Below are positions 1 through 7,946 of a DNA stretch of 64,000 nt, one piece after another; position 1 is the stretch's first letter; each line of letters starts with the position of its first letter. The position numbers and the translations under genes are program-made. The stretch comes from Verrucomicrobiota bacterium (GTDB lineage Bacteria; Verrucomicrobiota; Verrucomicrobiia; Opitutales; Opitutaceae). The DNA lies in contig JACRQG010000013.1 of NCBI GenBank assembly GCA_016222805.1, forward strand, positions 186,001 to 250,000. The letters are read 5' to 3'. A model generated the notes under the pieces. That model saw only the letters and a program-made list of their open reading frames with translations, did not search any database and had not been told where the DNA came from.

Positions 1-684
1 GATGGAGTCGACGGCCGCCACCATGGTCTCGCCTCCTTCGAGGGAGAAGCGTTTCTGGCCGACGTACTTCGTGTGGAGGAAGCGCTCGAAGAGCTCGGCC
101 TTGTGGACCCGGCGGAGGATGCGGATGCGCTCGGCCTTGGAGAAATCAGGCTGGTTGCGGCTCGATTCCATCTTTTCTTCGAGCCAGTGGCGAACCTCGA
201 CGTCCTGGATGTGGGTGTATTCGACGCCGATGCGGTCGCAGTAGGTGGTCCGCAGCGCGATGAGGATGTCGCGCAGTTTCATCTGGCCACCGCCGAGGTA
301 AGTGCCGATGTCGAACACGGTGTCGAGGTCCTCCTCGCCGAGTTCGAACTGCGCGAGGGACAACTTGGGATGGGGCGGAGGCGGTTCGCTCAGCGGATCG
401 AGATGGGCCTCGAGGTGGCCCAGGGTGCGGTAGGTGTTGATCAGCTGGTGGACGCGCGACTGCTTGAGGCTGTCGATGATCGGGGTGGCCGCGTGGGCCT
501 GGGCGCCGTCCGCGGCGGCCGCGGTGACGGCGGCGGCGGGTGAGGCGCCATTGGAACCGAGGGTGAATCCCTGGAAGAAGGCGCGCCAGGTGGGGTCGAC
601 GGAATTGTGGTCGGCGAGCCACGCCTGGTACATCGACTCGACAAGGTCGGCGTTGGCGTGGGTAGGCAGGGCGGTGCGGTTCAT
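1..684 (-). CDS. sucA: 2-oxoglutarate dehydrogenase E1 component, N-terminal part (cut by the window edge)
   Basis: Reading the minus strand from an ATG at 684 gives 228 uninterrupted codons that run off the left end. The N-terminus has the usual SucA layout: a short segment (residues about 8-32, with LVESMYQAWLADHNSVDPTW) for E2 contact, an Ala/Pro-rich linker, then an HQLINTYRTLGHLEAHLDPL stretch and later EYTHIQDVEVRHWLEEKME. The family enzyme is the thiamine-dependent E1 of the TCA-cycle 2-oxoglutarate dehydrogenase complex. The TPP-binding core is outside the window. No Shine-Dalgarno sequence lies on the coding strand before the ATG; the AGGAGG visible here is on the opposite strand. 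Identity is firm; nothing can be said about the 3' part. Confidence 0.93.
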   Translation of the reverse strand, partial: MNRTALPTHANADLVESMYQAWLADHNSVDPTWRAFFQGFTLGSNGASPAAAVTAAAADGAQAHAATPIIDSLKQSRVHQLINTYRTLGHLEAHLDPLSEPPPPHPKLSLAQFELGEEDLDTVFDIGTYLGGGQMKLRDILIALRTTYCDRIGVEYTHIQDVEVRHWLEEKMESSRNQPDFSKAERIRILRRVHKAELFERFLHTKYVGQKRFSLEGGETMVAAVDSI

Positions 685-876
685 GAGAAAGGAGGAGGCT
701 CCCGGGAGGCCGGAACAGGGAAGCGACGGCATCCGCAGGGGCTGGGCGACGAGATAAGGAACAGGAACTGGACCAGAGGCGGGCGGGCGAGACAAGCGTC
801 GCGCGGGCGCGCCCCGGGATTGCAATCGGACTTAACGTGGGTAACAGGCGGATTAGCGGGCACCCACGACCCACCC

Positions 877-1125
877 ATGGAAACGCAAATCAAGGAGTCA
901 CTCAATTCCCTGCTCGCCGCCATCAAGGCGGCGGACGGGCAGGTCATCGCCGACGAGATGGCGCGGCTGGACTGCTATCTGGAGGTGGGTCGGGCGGGGT
1001 TGCATCCCCAACTGGTCCACTTCCTCGAGAATCGGAGCTACGCCAAGGCGCTGATGTTCCTGGGCGGAGCGGAGAACATCCCGGTCGGGATCTGTGGCGG
1101 CCGGTCGGGAGGGAAGGCGCGATGA
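877..1125 (+). CDS. Small uncharacterised protein (82 aa) overlapping the SUI1 gene
   Basis: An ATG at 877 opens 82 codons ending in a TGA that overlaps the ATG of the next gene by 4 nt, so the two are probably translationally coupled. The protein is predicted soluble and helical, starting METQIKESLNSLLAAIKAAD, with a central LDCYLEVGRAGLHPQLVHFLENRSYAKAL segment and a Gly/Arg-rich tail (CGGRSGGKAR). I recognise no domain. No signal peptide or membrane span is visible. The overlap and shared strand suggest a role next to the YciH-like protein, perhaps in translation, but that is guilt by association. The ORF is open further upstream, but the stretch before 877 has no protein-like composition. 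Confidence 0.6.
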   Translation: METQIKESLNSLLAAIKAADGQVIADEMARLDCYLEVGRAGLHPQLVHFLENRSYAKALMFLGGAENIPVGICGGRSGGKAR

Positions 1126-1523
1126 ACAAGGACAAGTTGCCCACCGACGGCGGACAGGCCCTGGGGCACAATCCCTTCGGCGCCCTGAGCGGAGCGGGGC
1201 TGCCGACCTTTTCGCCGCCTGCCAGCGGGGGACCGGCCGCAGCGGGTGGCGGGCGTCCGCCAGCTGCCGAAACCAGGAACCGTGGCCGGGTGGACATCCG
1301 GCGGGAAATCGGTGGGCGAGGCGGCAAGACCGTCACGGTGGTGGACGGATTCGTCGGCATCGGGTTGCCCGAAAAGGAACAACTGGCAAAGAAGATGCGC
1401 GCCGCCTGCGGCTGCGGGGGCACGGTGAAGGACGGCGCCATCGAGATTCAGGGAGACCAGCGCGAGACCGTGGCGCGCATCCTTCGCGAGGCGGGTTTCC
1501 GGCCCGTGCTGGCCGGAGGGTGA
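1122..1523 (+). CDS. SUI1/eIF1-family translation factor (YciH-like)
   Basis: 133 aa from an ATG overlapping the previous stop codon. The N-terminal half (about residues 1-55) is Pro/Gly/Ala-rich and probably disordered. The C-terminal half carries the SUI1 fold: VDIRREIGGRGGKTVTVVDG, then a Lys-rich helix (KEQLAKKMRAACGCGGTVKD), IEIQGDQRETVARILREAGF and a short tail. The GRGGKTVTVV and CGCGGTVKDG elements match bacterial YciH and archaeal/eukaryotic eIF1, which help start-site selection on the small ribosomal subunit. In bacteria the role is less settled. This could matter in a genome whose genes mostly lack Shine-Dalgarno motifs (see findings). Confidence 0.85.
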   Translation: MNKDKLPTDGGQALGHNPFGALSGAGLPTFSPPASGGPAAAGGGRPPAAETRNRGRVDIRREIGGRGGKTVTVVDGFVGIGLPEKEQLAKKMRAACGCGGTVKDGAIEIQGDQRETVARILREAGFRPVLAGG

Positions 1524-1545
1524 GGCTCCGGGGGCGGTGGGAAAA

Positions 1546-2433
1546 TCAGGCGGCCAGCCCGGCCGCCAGGGCCAGGGCGCCGCGCGCGCGATTGAGAATG
1601 TAGAGGTGGTAGCCAGGCGCGCCGTTGGCGAGCAGGCCGCGAATCTGGTGCAGGGCCCAGTCCAGGCCGACCATTTCCACGACGTCGGCGTTTTCTGCGG
1701 CCACCTCCAGCCGGATGGCCAGTTGGCGGGGCAAGGTGGCGCCGCACATCTGGGTGAAGCGCTGAATTTGCTTGAGGGACAGCACCGGCATGATGCCCGG
1801 AACGATCGGAACCTGGATGCCGGCTGCGCGGCACTTTTCGACAAAGCGGTAGTACACCGTGTTGTCGAAGAACAGCTGGGTGGTGATGAAGTCGGCGCCC
1901 TCGTCCACCTTGCGGCGCAGGCGGGTGAGATCCACTTCGAGTGACGGGGCCTCCGGGTGCTTTTCAGGATAGCCGGCGACGCCAAGGCAGAAATCCGGGT
2001 GCCGCGCCTTGAGCAGAGCAACGAGCTCCGCGGCGTGGCTCAGCCCGTCGGGGGTGACCTGGAATTCCGCCGCGCCCTTGGGCGGGTCGCCGCGCAGCGT
2101 CATGATATTGCGAAATCCCTCGCCGTGGATCCGGTCCGCGAGGGAGGCGAGTTCGCTGCGGGAGTGGCCGACGCACGTCAGGTGCGGCATCACGGTGAAG
2201 CCAAACTCGGAACGCAGCAGGGCGCTGACCTGGGCGGTGCGGTCGCGGGTGGTGCCGCCGGCGCCATAGGTCACCGAGACGAAGTCGGGCTGCATCCGCT
2301 TGAGAGCGGTGGCGGTCGCGCGCAAGGACTCGACGCCGGCATCGTCCTTGGGCGGAAAAAACTCGAGGGAGCGGAGGGGGCGCTTGGCGGCGAAGAGCTC
2401 GGAGATGGGCCGGTCGGGCGTCATGGGTCGCAT
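1546..2433 (-). CDS. metF: 5,10-methylenetetrahydrofolate reductase
   Basis: 295 aa from the ATG at 2433 (an in-frame TTG at 2436 and ATG at 2424 are alternatives). The TIM-barrel MTHFR pattern is clear: SLEFFPPKDDAG near the N-terminus, FVSVTYGAGGTTRDRT with the conserved Gly/Thr-rich turn, HLTCVGHSRSEL, the NIMTLRGDPPKG motif, GVAGYPEKHPEAPS, and KVDEGADFITTQLFFDN. These are the FAD and folate contacts of the MetF family. It reduces 5,10-methylene-THF to 5-methyl-THF in the cytoplasm, supplying methyl groups for methionine. Length matches the bacterial enzyme. It is transcribed divergently from the SMR exporter gene. A perfect 7-bp inverted repeat overlaps the start region. Confidence 0.95.
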   Translation of the reverse strand: MRPMTPDRPISELFAAKRPLRSLEFFPPKDDAGVESLRATATALKRMQPDFVSVTYGAGGTTRDRTAQVSALLRSEFGFTVMPHLTCVGHSRSELASLADRIHGEGFRNIMTLRGDPPKGAAEFQVTPDGLSHAAELVALLKARHPDFCLGVAGYPEKHPEAPSLEVDLTRLRRKVDEGADFITTQLFFDNTVYYRFVEKCRAAGIQVPIVPGIMPVLSLKQIQRFTQMCGATLPRQLAIRLEVAAENADVVEMVGLDWALHQIRGLLANGAPGYHLYILNRARGALALAAGLAA

Positions 2434-2456
2434 CAACGCATAAGTAAGTGTTGATG
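2431..2456 (-). promoter_or_regulatory. Inverted repeat overlapping the metF start codon
   Basis: CATCAAC at 2431-2437 and GTTGATG at 2450-2456 form a perfect 7-bp inverted repeat with a 12-nt AT-rich spacer. On the minus strand it covers the ATG at 2433, so it could be an operator or a hairpin that hides the start codon. The spacer reads TACTTATG on the metF strand and could also hold a -10 element. Only the symmetry is observed; the function is inferred. Confidence 0.3.
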
Positions 2457-2586
2457 GGTGTAAAGGGGGGAATGTTGCCTACTGGGACGCGTCCCCGGTG
2501 CAGGCTGGCGGGGGGAGCGCGCGGTCGACGGGAGTGGCGGCGGGCGCTGCGTTGACTTCGGGCGGGCCGGACGGTCGTTTCGCCCC

Positions 2587-2907
2587 ATGAAGCCTTGGCT
2601 GATACTCCTGGTGGCGGCGGCGTTTGAGGTCGGTTGGGCCGTGGGGCTCAAGTACACGCACGGCTTCACGCGTTGGTGGCCTTCGGTGGGGACGGGGTTC
2701 GCGATGGTGGCCAGCATGTACCTGCTGGCGGTGGCGGCGCGGGAGTTGCCGATCGGAACCGCCTATGCGGTTTGGACCGGGCTCGGCGCCGCCGGCACGG
2801 CCCTGCTGGGGATGATGTTGCTGGGGGAAACGATATCGGTTGCCCGCATCGTCTGCCTGCTGCTGATCGTTTCGGGGGTGGCCGGGTTGAAGCTCACGCA
2901 GGCATAA
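2587..2907 (+). CDS. sugE: Small multidrug resistance (SMR) family exporter, Gdx/SugE type
   Basis: 106 aa, the usual SMR length, with four predicted transmembrane helices. The essential proton/substrate Glu is at residue 14 in LLVAAAFEVGWAVGLKYTHG. The W-A-x-x-L-K-Y-T pattern is typical of the Gdx (SugE) branch, which exports guanidinium, rather than of the EmrE drug-exporter branch. The PIGTAYAVWTGLGAAGTALLG segment matches helix 3 and the C-terminus ends in ISVARIVCLLLIVSGVAGLKL. SMR proteins work as inner-membrane dimers with dual topology; this one is a single gene with no paired subunit nearby. I looked for a guanidine riboswitch in the 150 nt upstream and did not find a convincing one. 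Confidence 0.88.
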   Translation: MKPWLILLVAAAFEVGWAVGLKYTHGFTRWWPSVGTGFAMVASMYLLAVAARELPIGTAYAVWTGLGAAGTALLGMMLLGETISVARIVCLLLIVSGVAGLKLTQA

Positions 2908-2935
2908 AAAAAGCGCGGGCTTGGCGGCCCGCGCT
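2906..2935 (-). terminator. Rho-independent terminator of the Gld-like ABC operon
   Basis: On the minus strand a 9-bp perfect stem (AGCGCGGGC with GCCCGCGCT, 6-nt loop) is followed directly by seven Ts. It lies just after the DUF4340 stop codon at 2969, so it ends that operon. The stem also follows the sugE stop codon on the plus strand but has no U-tract in that direction. Confidence 0.85.
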
Positions 2936-2968
2936 CGGTTGGCTTGGTCGACGCCGGGCGTCGAAAGG

Positions 2969-4186
2969 TCACTTCTTCGGGGCGGGGGCCTTGGGCTCCT
3001 CCTTCTTCTCCGCGGGGGCCGGGTTCGCCGCCGGCGGGGGGGGTGGCGGGGGCGCCGGCTCGAAGATCTCGTCGGCCTTCTGCGGCAGACCGGTGAAGGT
3101 GTACTCGGCGATCTGGAAGGCGCGTTTCTGCATCAGCGCGTTGATCGGGGCGGAGGACTCGCTGTGGGCGATGAAGGCATACACGGGGCCCGCCGGGATG
3201 GTCTCGAATTCCGGGGCGAGGGGTTTGTCCTCTTTCTTTTCCTCGCCGGGCTTCGCCTCGTCCTTCTTCTCCTCCTTCTTGGCGAGGTCGCTCACGCTCC
3301 CGAGCGCGGCGGGGCCGCTCTTGCCGTCGGTTCCGGGCGTCGGCGGCTTCAGCTTCTTCTCCTCCGGCTTGCGGCCCATCGCGATGGTGACGGTCTTGTT
3401 GTCAAAGGTCGTGACCTTGAAGGTGCGCAGGTTGGCCTTCGCCACGGCGACGTTGGCGTCGTCGAGTCCGGAGGTGTCGGTGAAGCGCACGGTGCCGATC
3501 GTGCTCAGCAGCGACGCAATCTTGTCGGCCTTCACCTTCTGCCCGGCGGGGGTCTTGTCGGCCGTCCAGGCGTCCTCCTTTTTGGCGCGCGAGACCGTGA
3601 TCGGCCCACCTTCGGCGAAGGGAAGCTCCACCTTGGCGATGTCGTCGGGCTTGAGGTTGGTGAGTTCCGCGTTGGCCCAGTTGCGGGCCTCGGTGTCGAG
3701 CCAGGCACTCAGGCTGGCGAGGTAGGCCTTCTTCTCGTCGCCAAAGCGCACGAAGCGGCCACTGCCGGTCTCCGGGTTCTTGCCGAGGGTGACGGTGAAG
3801 AGCACCTTGTCGCTGCCGTCGAGGAGGTCGATCTTGGTGTCCTTGAACTCCAGCCGGTTGATGCGTTCCGGGTTGGAGGTGACGAGCCGCTGCAGCTTGG
3901 CCTCCGTGAGGTTGCCGACGAAGCCGGAGAGCTTGTTGAAATCGGCGGGCATGTCGTAGTAGCTCGGGACGCGCCACGTGCCGTCGGACTGGCGGACAAG
4001 CTCGATGGTCTTGCCCGAGTCGGCGATCCGAAGCTTGGCGGCCTTTTCGACGGTCGCGCGGTCGACGAGCGACTGGTTCAGCCGGGCGTCCGCCGCGGGC
4101 GGGGCCTCGGGGCGCCGGGCGATGAAGGCGACGGCGGCGAGGACGGCGAGGACGGCGATCGTGAGGACGAGGGTCTTGAGTTTCAT
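2969..4186 (-). CDS. DUF4340-domain protein, last gene of a Gld-type ABC operon
   Basis: 405 aa from the ATG at 4186; the ORF is open further upstream, but that stretch is Ser/Pro-rich low complexity overlapping intergenic DNA. One N-terminal membrane anchor is visible (TLVLTIAVLAVLAAVAFIAR), the rest being predicted outside the cytoplasm. The mid-region (about 45-290) has features of the DUF4340 beta-rich repeat: KAAKLRIADSGKTIELVRQ, WRVPSYYDMPADFNKLSGFV, KVLFTVTLGKNPETGSGRFV and YLASLSAWLDTEARNWANAE. The C-terminal third is rich in Lys, Glu and Pro (KKEEKKDEAKPGEEKKEDK) and ends in a Pro/Ala/Lys tail. In known genomes DUF4340 follows GldG-like proteins, as here. The substrate of the system is unknown. 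Confidence 0.8.
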   Translation of the reverse strand: MKLKTLVLTIAVLAVLAAVAFIARRPEAPPAADARLNQSLVDRATVEKAAKLRIADSGKTIELVRQSDGTWRVPSYYDMPADFNKLSGFVGNLTEAKLQRLVTSNPERINRLEFKDTKIDLLDGSDKVLFTVTLGKNPETGSGRFVRFGDEKKAYLASLSAWLDTEARNWANAELTNLKPDDIAKVELPFAEGGPITVSRAKKEDAWTADKTPAGQKVKADKIASLLSTIGTVRFTDTSGLDDANVAVAKANLRTFKVTTFDNKTVTIAMGRKPEEKKLKPPTPGTDGKSGPAALGSVSDLAKKEEKKDEAKPGEEKKEDKPLAPEFETIPAGPVYAFIAHSESSAPINALMQKRAFQIAEYTFTGLPQKADEIFEPAPPPPPPPAANPAPAEKKEEPKAPAPKK

Positions 4187-4253
4187 CGCGAGGAAACGAG
4201 ATGAAGAAGCGGCAGAGGTTGGTGGAGGGTGGGTGGGCGGTGCGGACGGGCGA

Positions 4254-6176
4254 TCACTTCCGACGCTGCTGGTAGAACCAGAACCCGAAGACTCCGACAA
4301 GGAGCGGGGTGGCGAGCAGGTTGACGACGAGCAGCCTGTTTTCCAGGCGGTCGATGTCCTCGCGCAGGGCGCGGCGGATCTCGCGGCGTTCCCCGCGCAT
4401 CGTCGCCTGCTGCTTCTGGAAATCCTCGATGGCCTTGGCCATCTCGGGCGTGGCGACGAGGCGGTTGCCCTCGCCCTTCTTGCCCTGCAGTTCGCTCAGC
4501 TTGGTCTGCACCTGCTGGAGGCGGTTATCCAGCTCGGTCAGCTTGGCCTGGTATTGCTTCTGGGCCTCGGCTTCCATCTTGCGCACGACGTCGAACGGGC
4601 GGAGCGAGGTGCCCTTGCCGCGGATGGTGATCAGGTCCTGCGACCCGCCGAGGAACTCCACGGTGTTGGCCGCGAAGGCGAGGTTGTCGTTGAAAGGTTG
4701 TGCGGCGGTCTGGCCGAAGAAGTTGAACTTGCGGACGCTGTAGTCGTCGAAGAGCCAGTCGGTGTCGGCGATGACGAAGAGCGTGGAGGTGCCCTTGGAT
4801 TCCTTCAGGGACGGGGCCGACTTGGCCTCCTCCTTCTTGGCGTCGTCCTTCTTCGCCTCGTCCTTCTTGGCCGGATCGTCGGCGGGCTTGTCGTCCTTGG
4901 GCGCGCCATCCGGGAAGGCGGACTTGAACTTGCCGGTGACGAGGGCCGCGATCGTCTTCTTGCCGCTGGGCGTGATCTGCTTGGCGACGTCGTCGGGCTG
5001 CGCGAACTGCAGCATCATGCTGGGGGTGTCGCCGGCCTGGGAGGAGGTCTCCACCAGCGGCGTGAAGGTGAGGGAGCCGCCGGCTTTCTGGGAAATGCTG
5101 CCGGACTCGATGAACATGAGGGAGCTGAGCTGGGCGGTGGCGAGGGACTTGGAATTGAAGAGCTGGCGGTTGCTCAGGCTCAGCCAGACCGGGTAGCGGG
5201 CCACGCCTCCGCCACCGGTCTGCACCTGCGTGGCGTTTTCAAGGTCACCGACGACCTTCTGGGAGTCGTAGGCGACTTCGTAGGCGTTGAGAAGGGTGGC
5301 GAGATCGCTGGAGACGTTCTGCACGCCGCCGCCCATCATCATCTGCTGCGGGTTGCTTTGCCGCTTGAAGTGCTGGGACGAGGGATCGACGGCGACGAAC
5401 ACCGGCTTGCCGCCGAGCAGGAACTGGTCGATGGCGAACTGCAGCTTGGGCGAGACATTCTGCGGGTGCACGACCATGAGGGCGTCGAGGTCGGCGGGAA
5501 GCTCGGTGGCGGTGGCCTCGACGGTGACGATCTTGAACGACTGCTCGAGCTCGCTCATCACCATCTGCGAAGGCTGCGGCTGGCGGCGCATCATCATCAT
5601 CATCTGCATTTCCTGGGGACTCGTGCCCTGGAGGGGCAGGCTGGTGAGGAGGCCGAGCTTCCGCTTGTCGAGCTGCTGCACCGAGTAGATCAGTTTCGAC
5701 AGATCATACTCGAGGAACTGCTCCCGCTGGGGAGTGAAGGCGGGGATGTTCTTCTGCTGGTCGGCCTGGGTGACGATGAGGCCGAAGAAGAACGGTTCGC
5801 CGCCCTGCTGGGCGACCTGCGGCGTGAGGCCGGCGGCCGTGGCCTTTTCCTCCTCCGGGGTGTCCGGACGCGGATTGACCACGTTGAGGGTCAGCTTGCC
5901 GCGGGATGCGCGGACGTACTGTCGGAGCATCTCCTGCACCCGTGCGGCGTAGTTCTTGTAGGCAATCGGAAGCCCGCTGGCGTCCTTGGAGAAGTAGAGG
6001 TCGATGGACACCGGCTCCTCGATCTTGCCGAGCATCTTGCGGGTGCCTTCGGAGAGCGAGTAGATCGAATCGGCGGTGGCGTCGACGCGCACCGGAAGGG
6101 ACGAGGCCAGGTAGTTGACCAGGACGAGGCCGACCAGGAGGAGGCCGGTGGCGATGGTTTTGCTGCCCATTTTCAT
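4254..6176 (-). CDS. GldG-family ABC transporter auxiliary protein
   Basis: 640 aa with one N-terminal membrane span (residues about 7-25) and one at the C-terminus (VVNLLATPLLVGVFGFWF), followed by a basic QQRRK tail. The large region between carries the GldG/IFT52-like ABC-type domain: VSIDLYFSKDASGLP, VNPRPDTPEEEKA, then an ALMVVHPQNVSPKLQFAIDQ segment and GGKPVFVAVDPSSQH. A charged DDAKKEEAKS linker separates the IFT52-like part from VIADTDWLFDDYSVR, and a coiled coil (about 555-625) precedes the last span. In gliding Bacteroidota GldG acts with GldA and GldF; in other phyla such systems are of unknown function. Gaps to its neighbours are 40 and 67 nt. Confidence 0.85.
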   Translation of the reverse strand: MKMGSKTIATGLLLVGLVLVNYLASSLPVRVDATADSIYSLSEGTRKMLGKIEEPVSIDLYFSKDASGLPIAYKNYAARVQEMLRQYVRASRGKLTLNVVNPRPDTPEEEKATAAGLTPQVAQQGGEPFFFGLIVTQADQQKNIPAFTPQREQFLEYDLSKLIYSVQQLDKRKLGLLTSLPLQGTSPQEMQMMMMMRRQPQPSQMVMSELEQSFKIVTVEATATELPADLDALMVVHPQNVSPKLQFAIDQFLLGGKPVFVAVDPSSQHFKRQSNPQQMMMGGGVQNVSSDLATLLNAYEVAYDSQKVVGDLENATQVQTGGGGVARYPVWLSLSNRQLFNSKSLATAQLSSLMFIESGSISQKAGGSLTFTPLVETSSQAGDTPSMMLQFAQPDDVAKQITPSGKKTIAALVTGKFKSAFPDGAPKDDKPADDPAKKDEAKKDDAKKEEAKSAPSLKESKGTSTLFVIADTDWLFDDYSVRKFNFFGQTAAQPFNDNLAFAANTVEFLGGSQDLITIRGKGTSLRPFDVVRKMEAEAQKQYQAKLTELDNRLQQVQTKLSELQGKKGEGNRLVATPEMAKAIEDFQKQQATMRGERREIRRALREDIDRLENRLLVVNLLATPLLVGVFGFWFYQQRRK

Positions 6177-6216
6177 GGCGGAAGCGAAAGGAGGGTCGGA
6201 AGGGAGGGGGAAGGGC

Positions 6217-6942
6217 TCAGCGCTCGAGCACCACCACGTTGAGGAAGAGGGTGAAGCCCATCAGCGAGAGGAAGAAGATGACGTCCTTGGGATCGATGAT
6301 GCCCTTGGTGAAGGCGTCGAAATGCGTGATGAAGCTGAAGTTCGCGAGGGCGTCGGCCAGGGCGAGCGGCAGGAGTCCCTCAAGGGTCTCCGTGAAGCTG
6401 CTGAAGCCCAGGAACAGCAGGACGGCGCACGCCGCGAGACTGAGCACGAAGCTGATGACCTGGTTCTTCGTCATCGCGGACATCAAGGTGCAGACTCCGA
6501 GGTAACCCCCGGCCATCAGGATGGCTCCGAGGTAAGTGGTGACGACGACCCCCCAGTCGGGGCTGCCCAGGTAGCCCACGGTGAGGGCCATGGGGAAACT
6601 CAGCAGGACGGCGATGGCGAGAAAGGCCCAGCCGGCGAGAAACTTGCCGAGGACGGCCTCCAGCGTGGTGACTGGCAGGGTGAAGAGAAGCTCGACCGTG
6701 CCGGAGCGTTTTTCCTCGGACCAGAGGCGCATGCCGACGGCCGGGACGAGGAACATGAAGAGCCACGGGAAGAACGTGAAGTAGCTCTCCATGCTCGCAA
6801 CGCCGGCGCGGAAGAACGCCCCGTAACGGGAGAAGGCGAGCGAGACCGAGATGACCAGGAAGGCGACCAGGAAGACATACGCGACCGGCGAGCGGAAATA
6901 GCCGAGAAACTCGCGTTTGAAGATCGGAGCGATGTGACGCAT
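6217..6942 (-). CDS. ABC-2 type transporter permease, GldF-like
   Basis: 241 aa with about six predicted membrane helices. The N-terminus (HIAPIFKREFLGYFRSPVAY) is the usual start of ABC-2 permeases, and the signature around WSEEKRSGTVELLFTLPVTT, followed by LGKFLAGW, matches the coupling segment of the GldF/NosY group. It forms the membrane part of the transporter with the ATPase upstream and the GldG-like protein downstream, in the same order as gldA-F-G type operons. It starts 113 nt after the ATPase gene. I cannot say whether the system exports a substrate or acts on the envelope. Confidence 0.9.
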   Translation of the reverse strand: MRHIAPIFKREFLGYFRSPVAYVFLVAFLVISVSLAFSRYGAFFRAGVASMESYFTFFPWLFMFLVPAVGMRLWSEEKRSGTVELLFTLPVTTLEAVLGKFLAGWAFLAIAVLLSFPMALTVGYLGSPDWGVVVTTYLGAILMAGGYLGVCTLMSAMTKNQVISFVLSLAACAVLLFLGFSSFTETLEGLLPLALADALANFSFITHFDAFTKGIIDPKDVIFFLSLMGFTLFLNVVVLER

Positions 6943-7055
6943 GGCGAAGGAAACGAAGAGAGGGAGACGGGGAAGGGAGGGGGATGGGGCGGCGGGAAGC
7001 GGGGAAGAGCGGGACGGGCGGGTTCGGAGGTCCTGCTGGCTTCGCGTGCTTCCGC

Positions 7056-7778
7056 TCAGATGTCGCCGCGGGTGAGGTTGCGGAAGATCTCGTCGAGGCG
7101 CGCGCCGGGCTGGCGGGCGCGCAGTTGTTCCGGGGTTTCATCGACCACGACCTTGCCCTGCGAAATGATGATCACCCGGTTGCACACGGCGTCCACCTCC
7201 TCGAGGATGTGCGTGGAGAGAATCACGGCCTTCTCGACGGCCATGCTCTTGATCAGCGAGCGCACCTCGTTCTTCTGGTTCGGGTCGAGTCCGTCGGTGG
7301 GCTCGTCGAGCACGAGCACGGGCGGATCATGCAGCAGCGCCTGCGCGAGTCCGACCCGCTGCTTGAAGCCCTTGGAAAGGGTTTCGACGCTCTGTTTGCG
7401 CACCGGTGCGAGGTGGGTGAGGTTGATCGCCCGGTCGACCGGGGCCCGTCGGGATTCGGCGGTGCGGAACCCGCGGATCTCGGCGATGAAGCCGAGGAAC
7501 TCCTCCACGGTCATCTCCGGGTAGGCCGGGGCGCTTTCCGGCAGGTAGCCGATCTTCCCTTTCACGGCCACGGGAGCCTCGGCGACGTCGATGCCATCGA
7601 CCGTGGCCTTGCCCGCGTTGGGGCGAAGGAAGCCGGTGATCATCTTCATCGTGGTCGACTTTCCGGCGCCGTTGGGGCCCAGAAAGCCGAGGATGTCGCC
7701 GCGCTTGACCGTGAACGTGACGCCATCCACCGCGCGTTTGTGGCCGTAGGTTTTGACCAGACCTTTGACTTCAATCAT
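7056..7778 (-). CDS. ABC transporter ATP-binding protein, GldA-like
   Basis: 240 aa, a single complete ABC ATPase. Visible motifs are Walker A (GPNGAGKST, residues about 34-42), the Q-loop region followed by IGYLPESAPAYPEMTV, a signature in the variant form LSKGFKQR rather than LSGGQ, Walker B VLVLDEPTDGLDP and the H-switch in ILSTHILEEV. The LSKG variant is common in the CcmA/GldA/NatA group that pairs with ABC-2 permeases. First gene of a four-gene minus-strand operon ending at the terminator near 2906-2935. The 168 nt upstream should hold the promoter; I could not identify one with confidence. Confidence 0.93.
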   Translation of the reverse strand: MIEVKGLVKTYGHKRAVDGVTFTVKRGDILGFLGPNGAGKSTTMKMITGFLRPNAGKATVDGIDVAEAPVAVKGKIGYLPESAPAYPEMTVEEFLGFIAEIRGFRTAESRRAPVDRAINLTHLAPVRKQSVETLSKGFKQRVGLAQALLHDPPVLVLDEPTDGLDPNQKNEVRSLIKSMAVEKAVILSTHILEEVDAVCNRVIIISQGKVVVDETPEQLRARQPGARLDEIFRNLTRGDI

Positions 7779-7946
7779 GGGGCGATGCAGGAGGTGAAAG
7801 TTGCCGATAAGACCCTAAAGACGGAACCGGTTCCCGAAGGATGCGAAACCGGAGCGTCGGGTAAAAATTAGGCAGAGGGAGGCCGGCAAGAAAAAATGGC
7901 AAGGGCGAAGCGGCGGCCGGCACCCGGCCGAAGGTCCGCCGGGGGG

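Noticed and set aside
2460-2586. Short hairpins with ACG-containing loops before the SMR exporter, considered as a guanidine-II riboswitch
   Set aside because: The loops read ACGC or have stems of only 3 bp, not paired ACGR hairpins of 5 bp or more. No ykkC-III or ykkC-I core is visible either.
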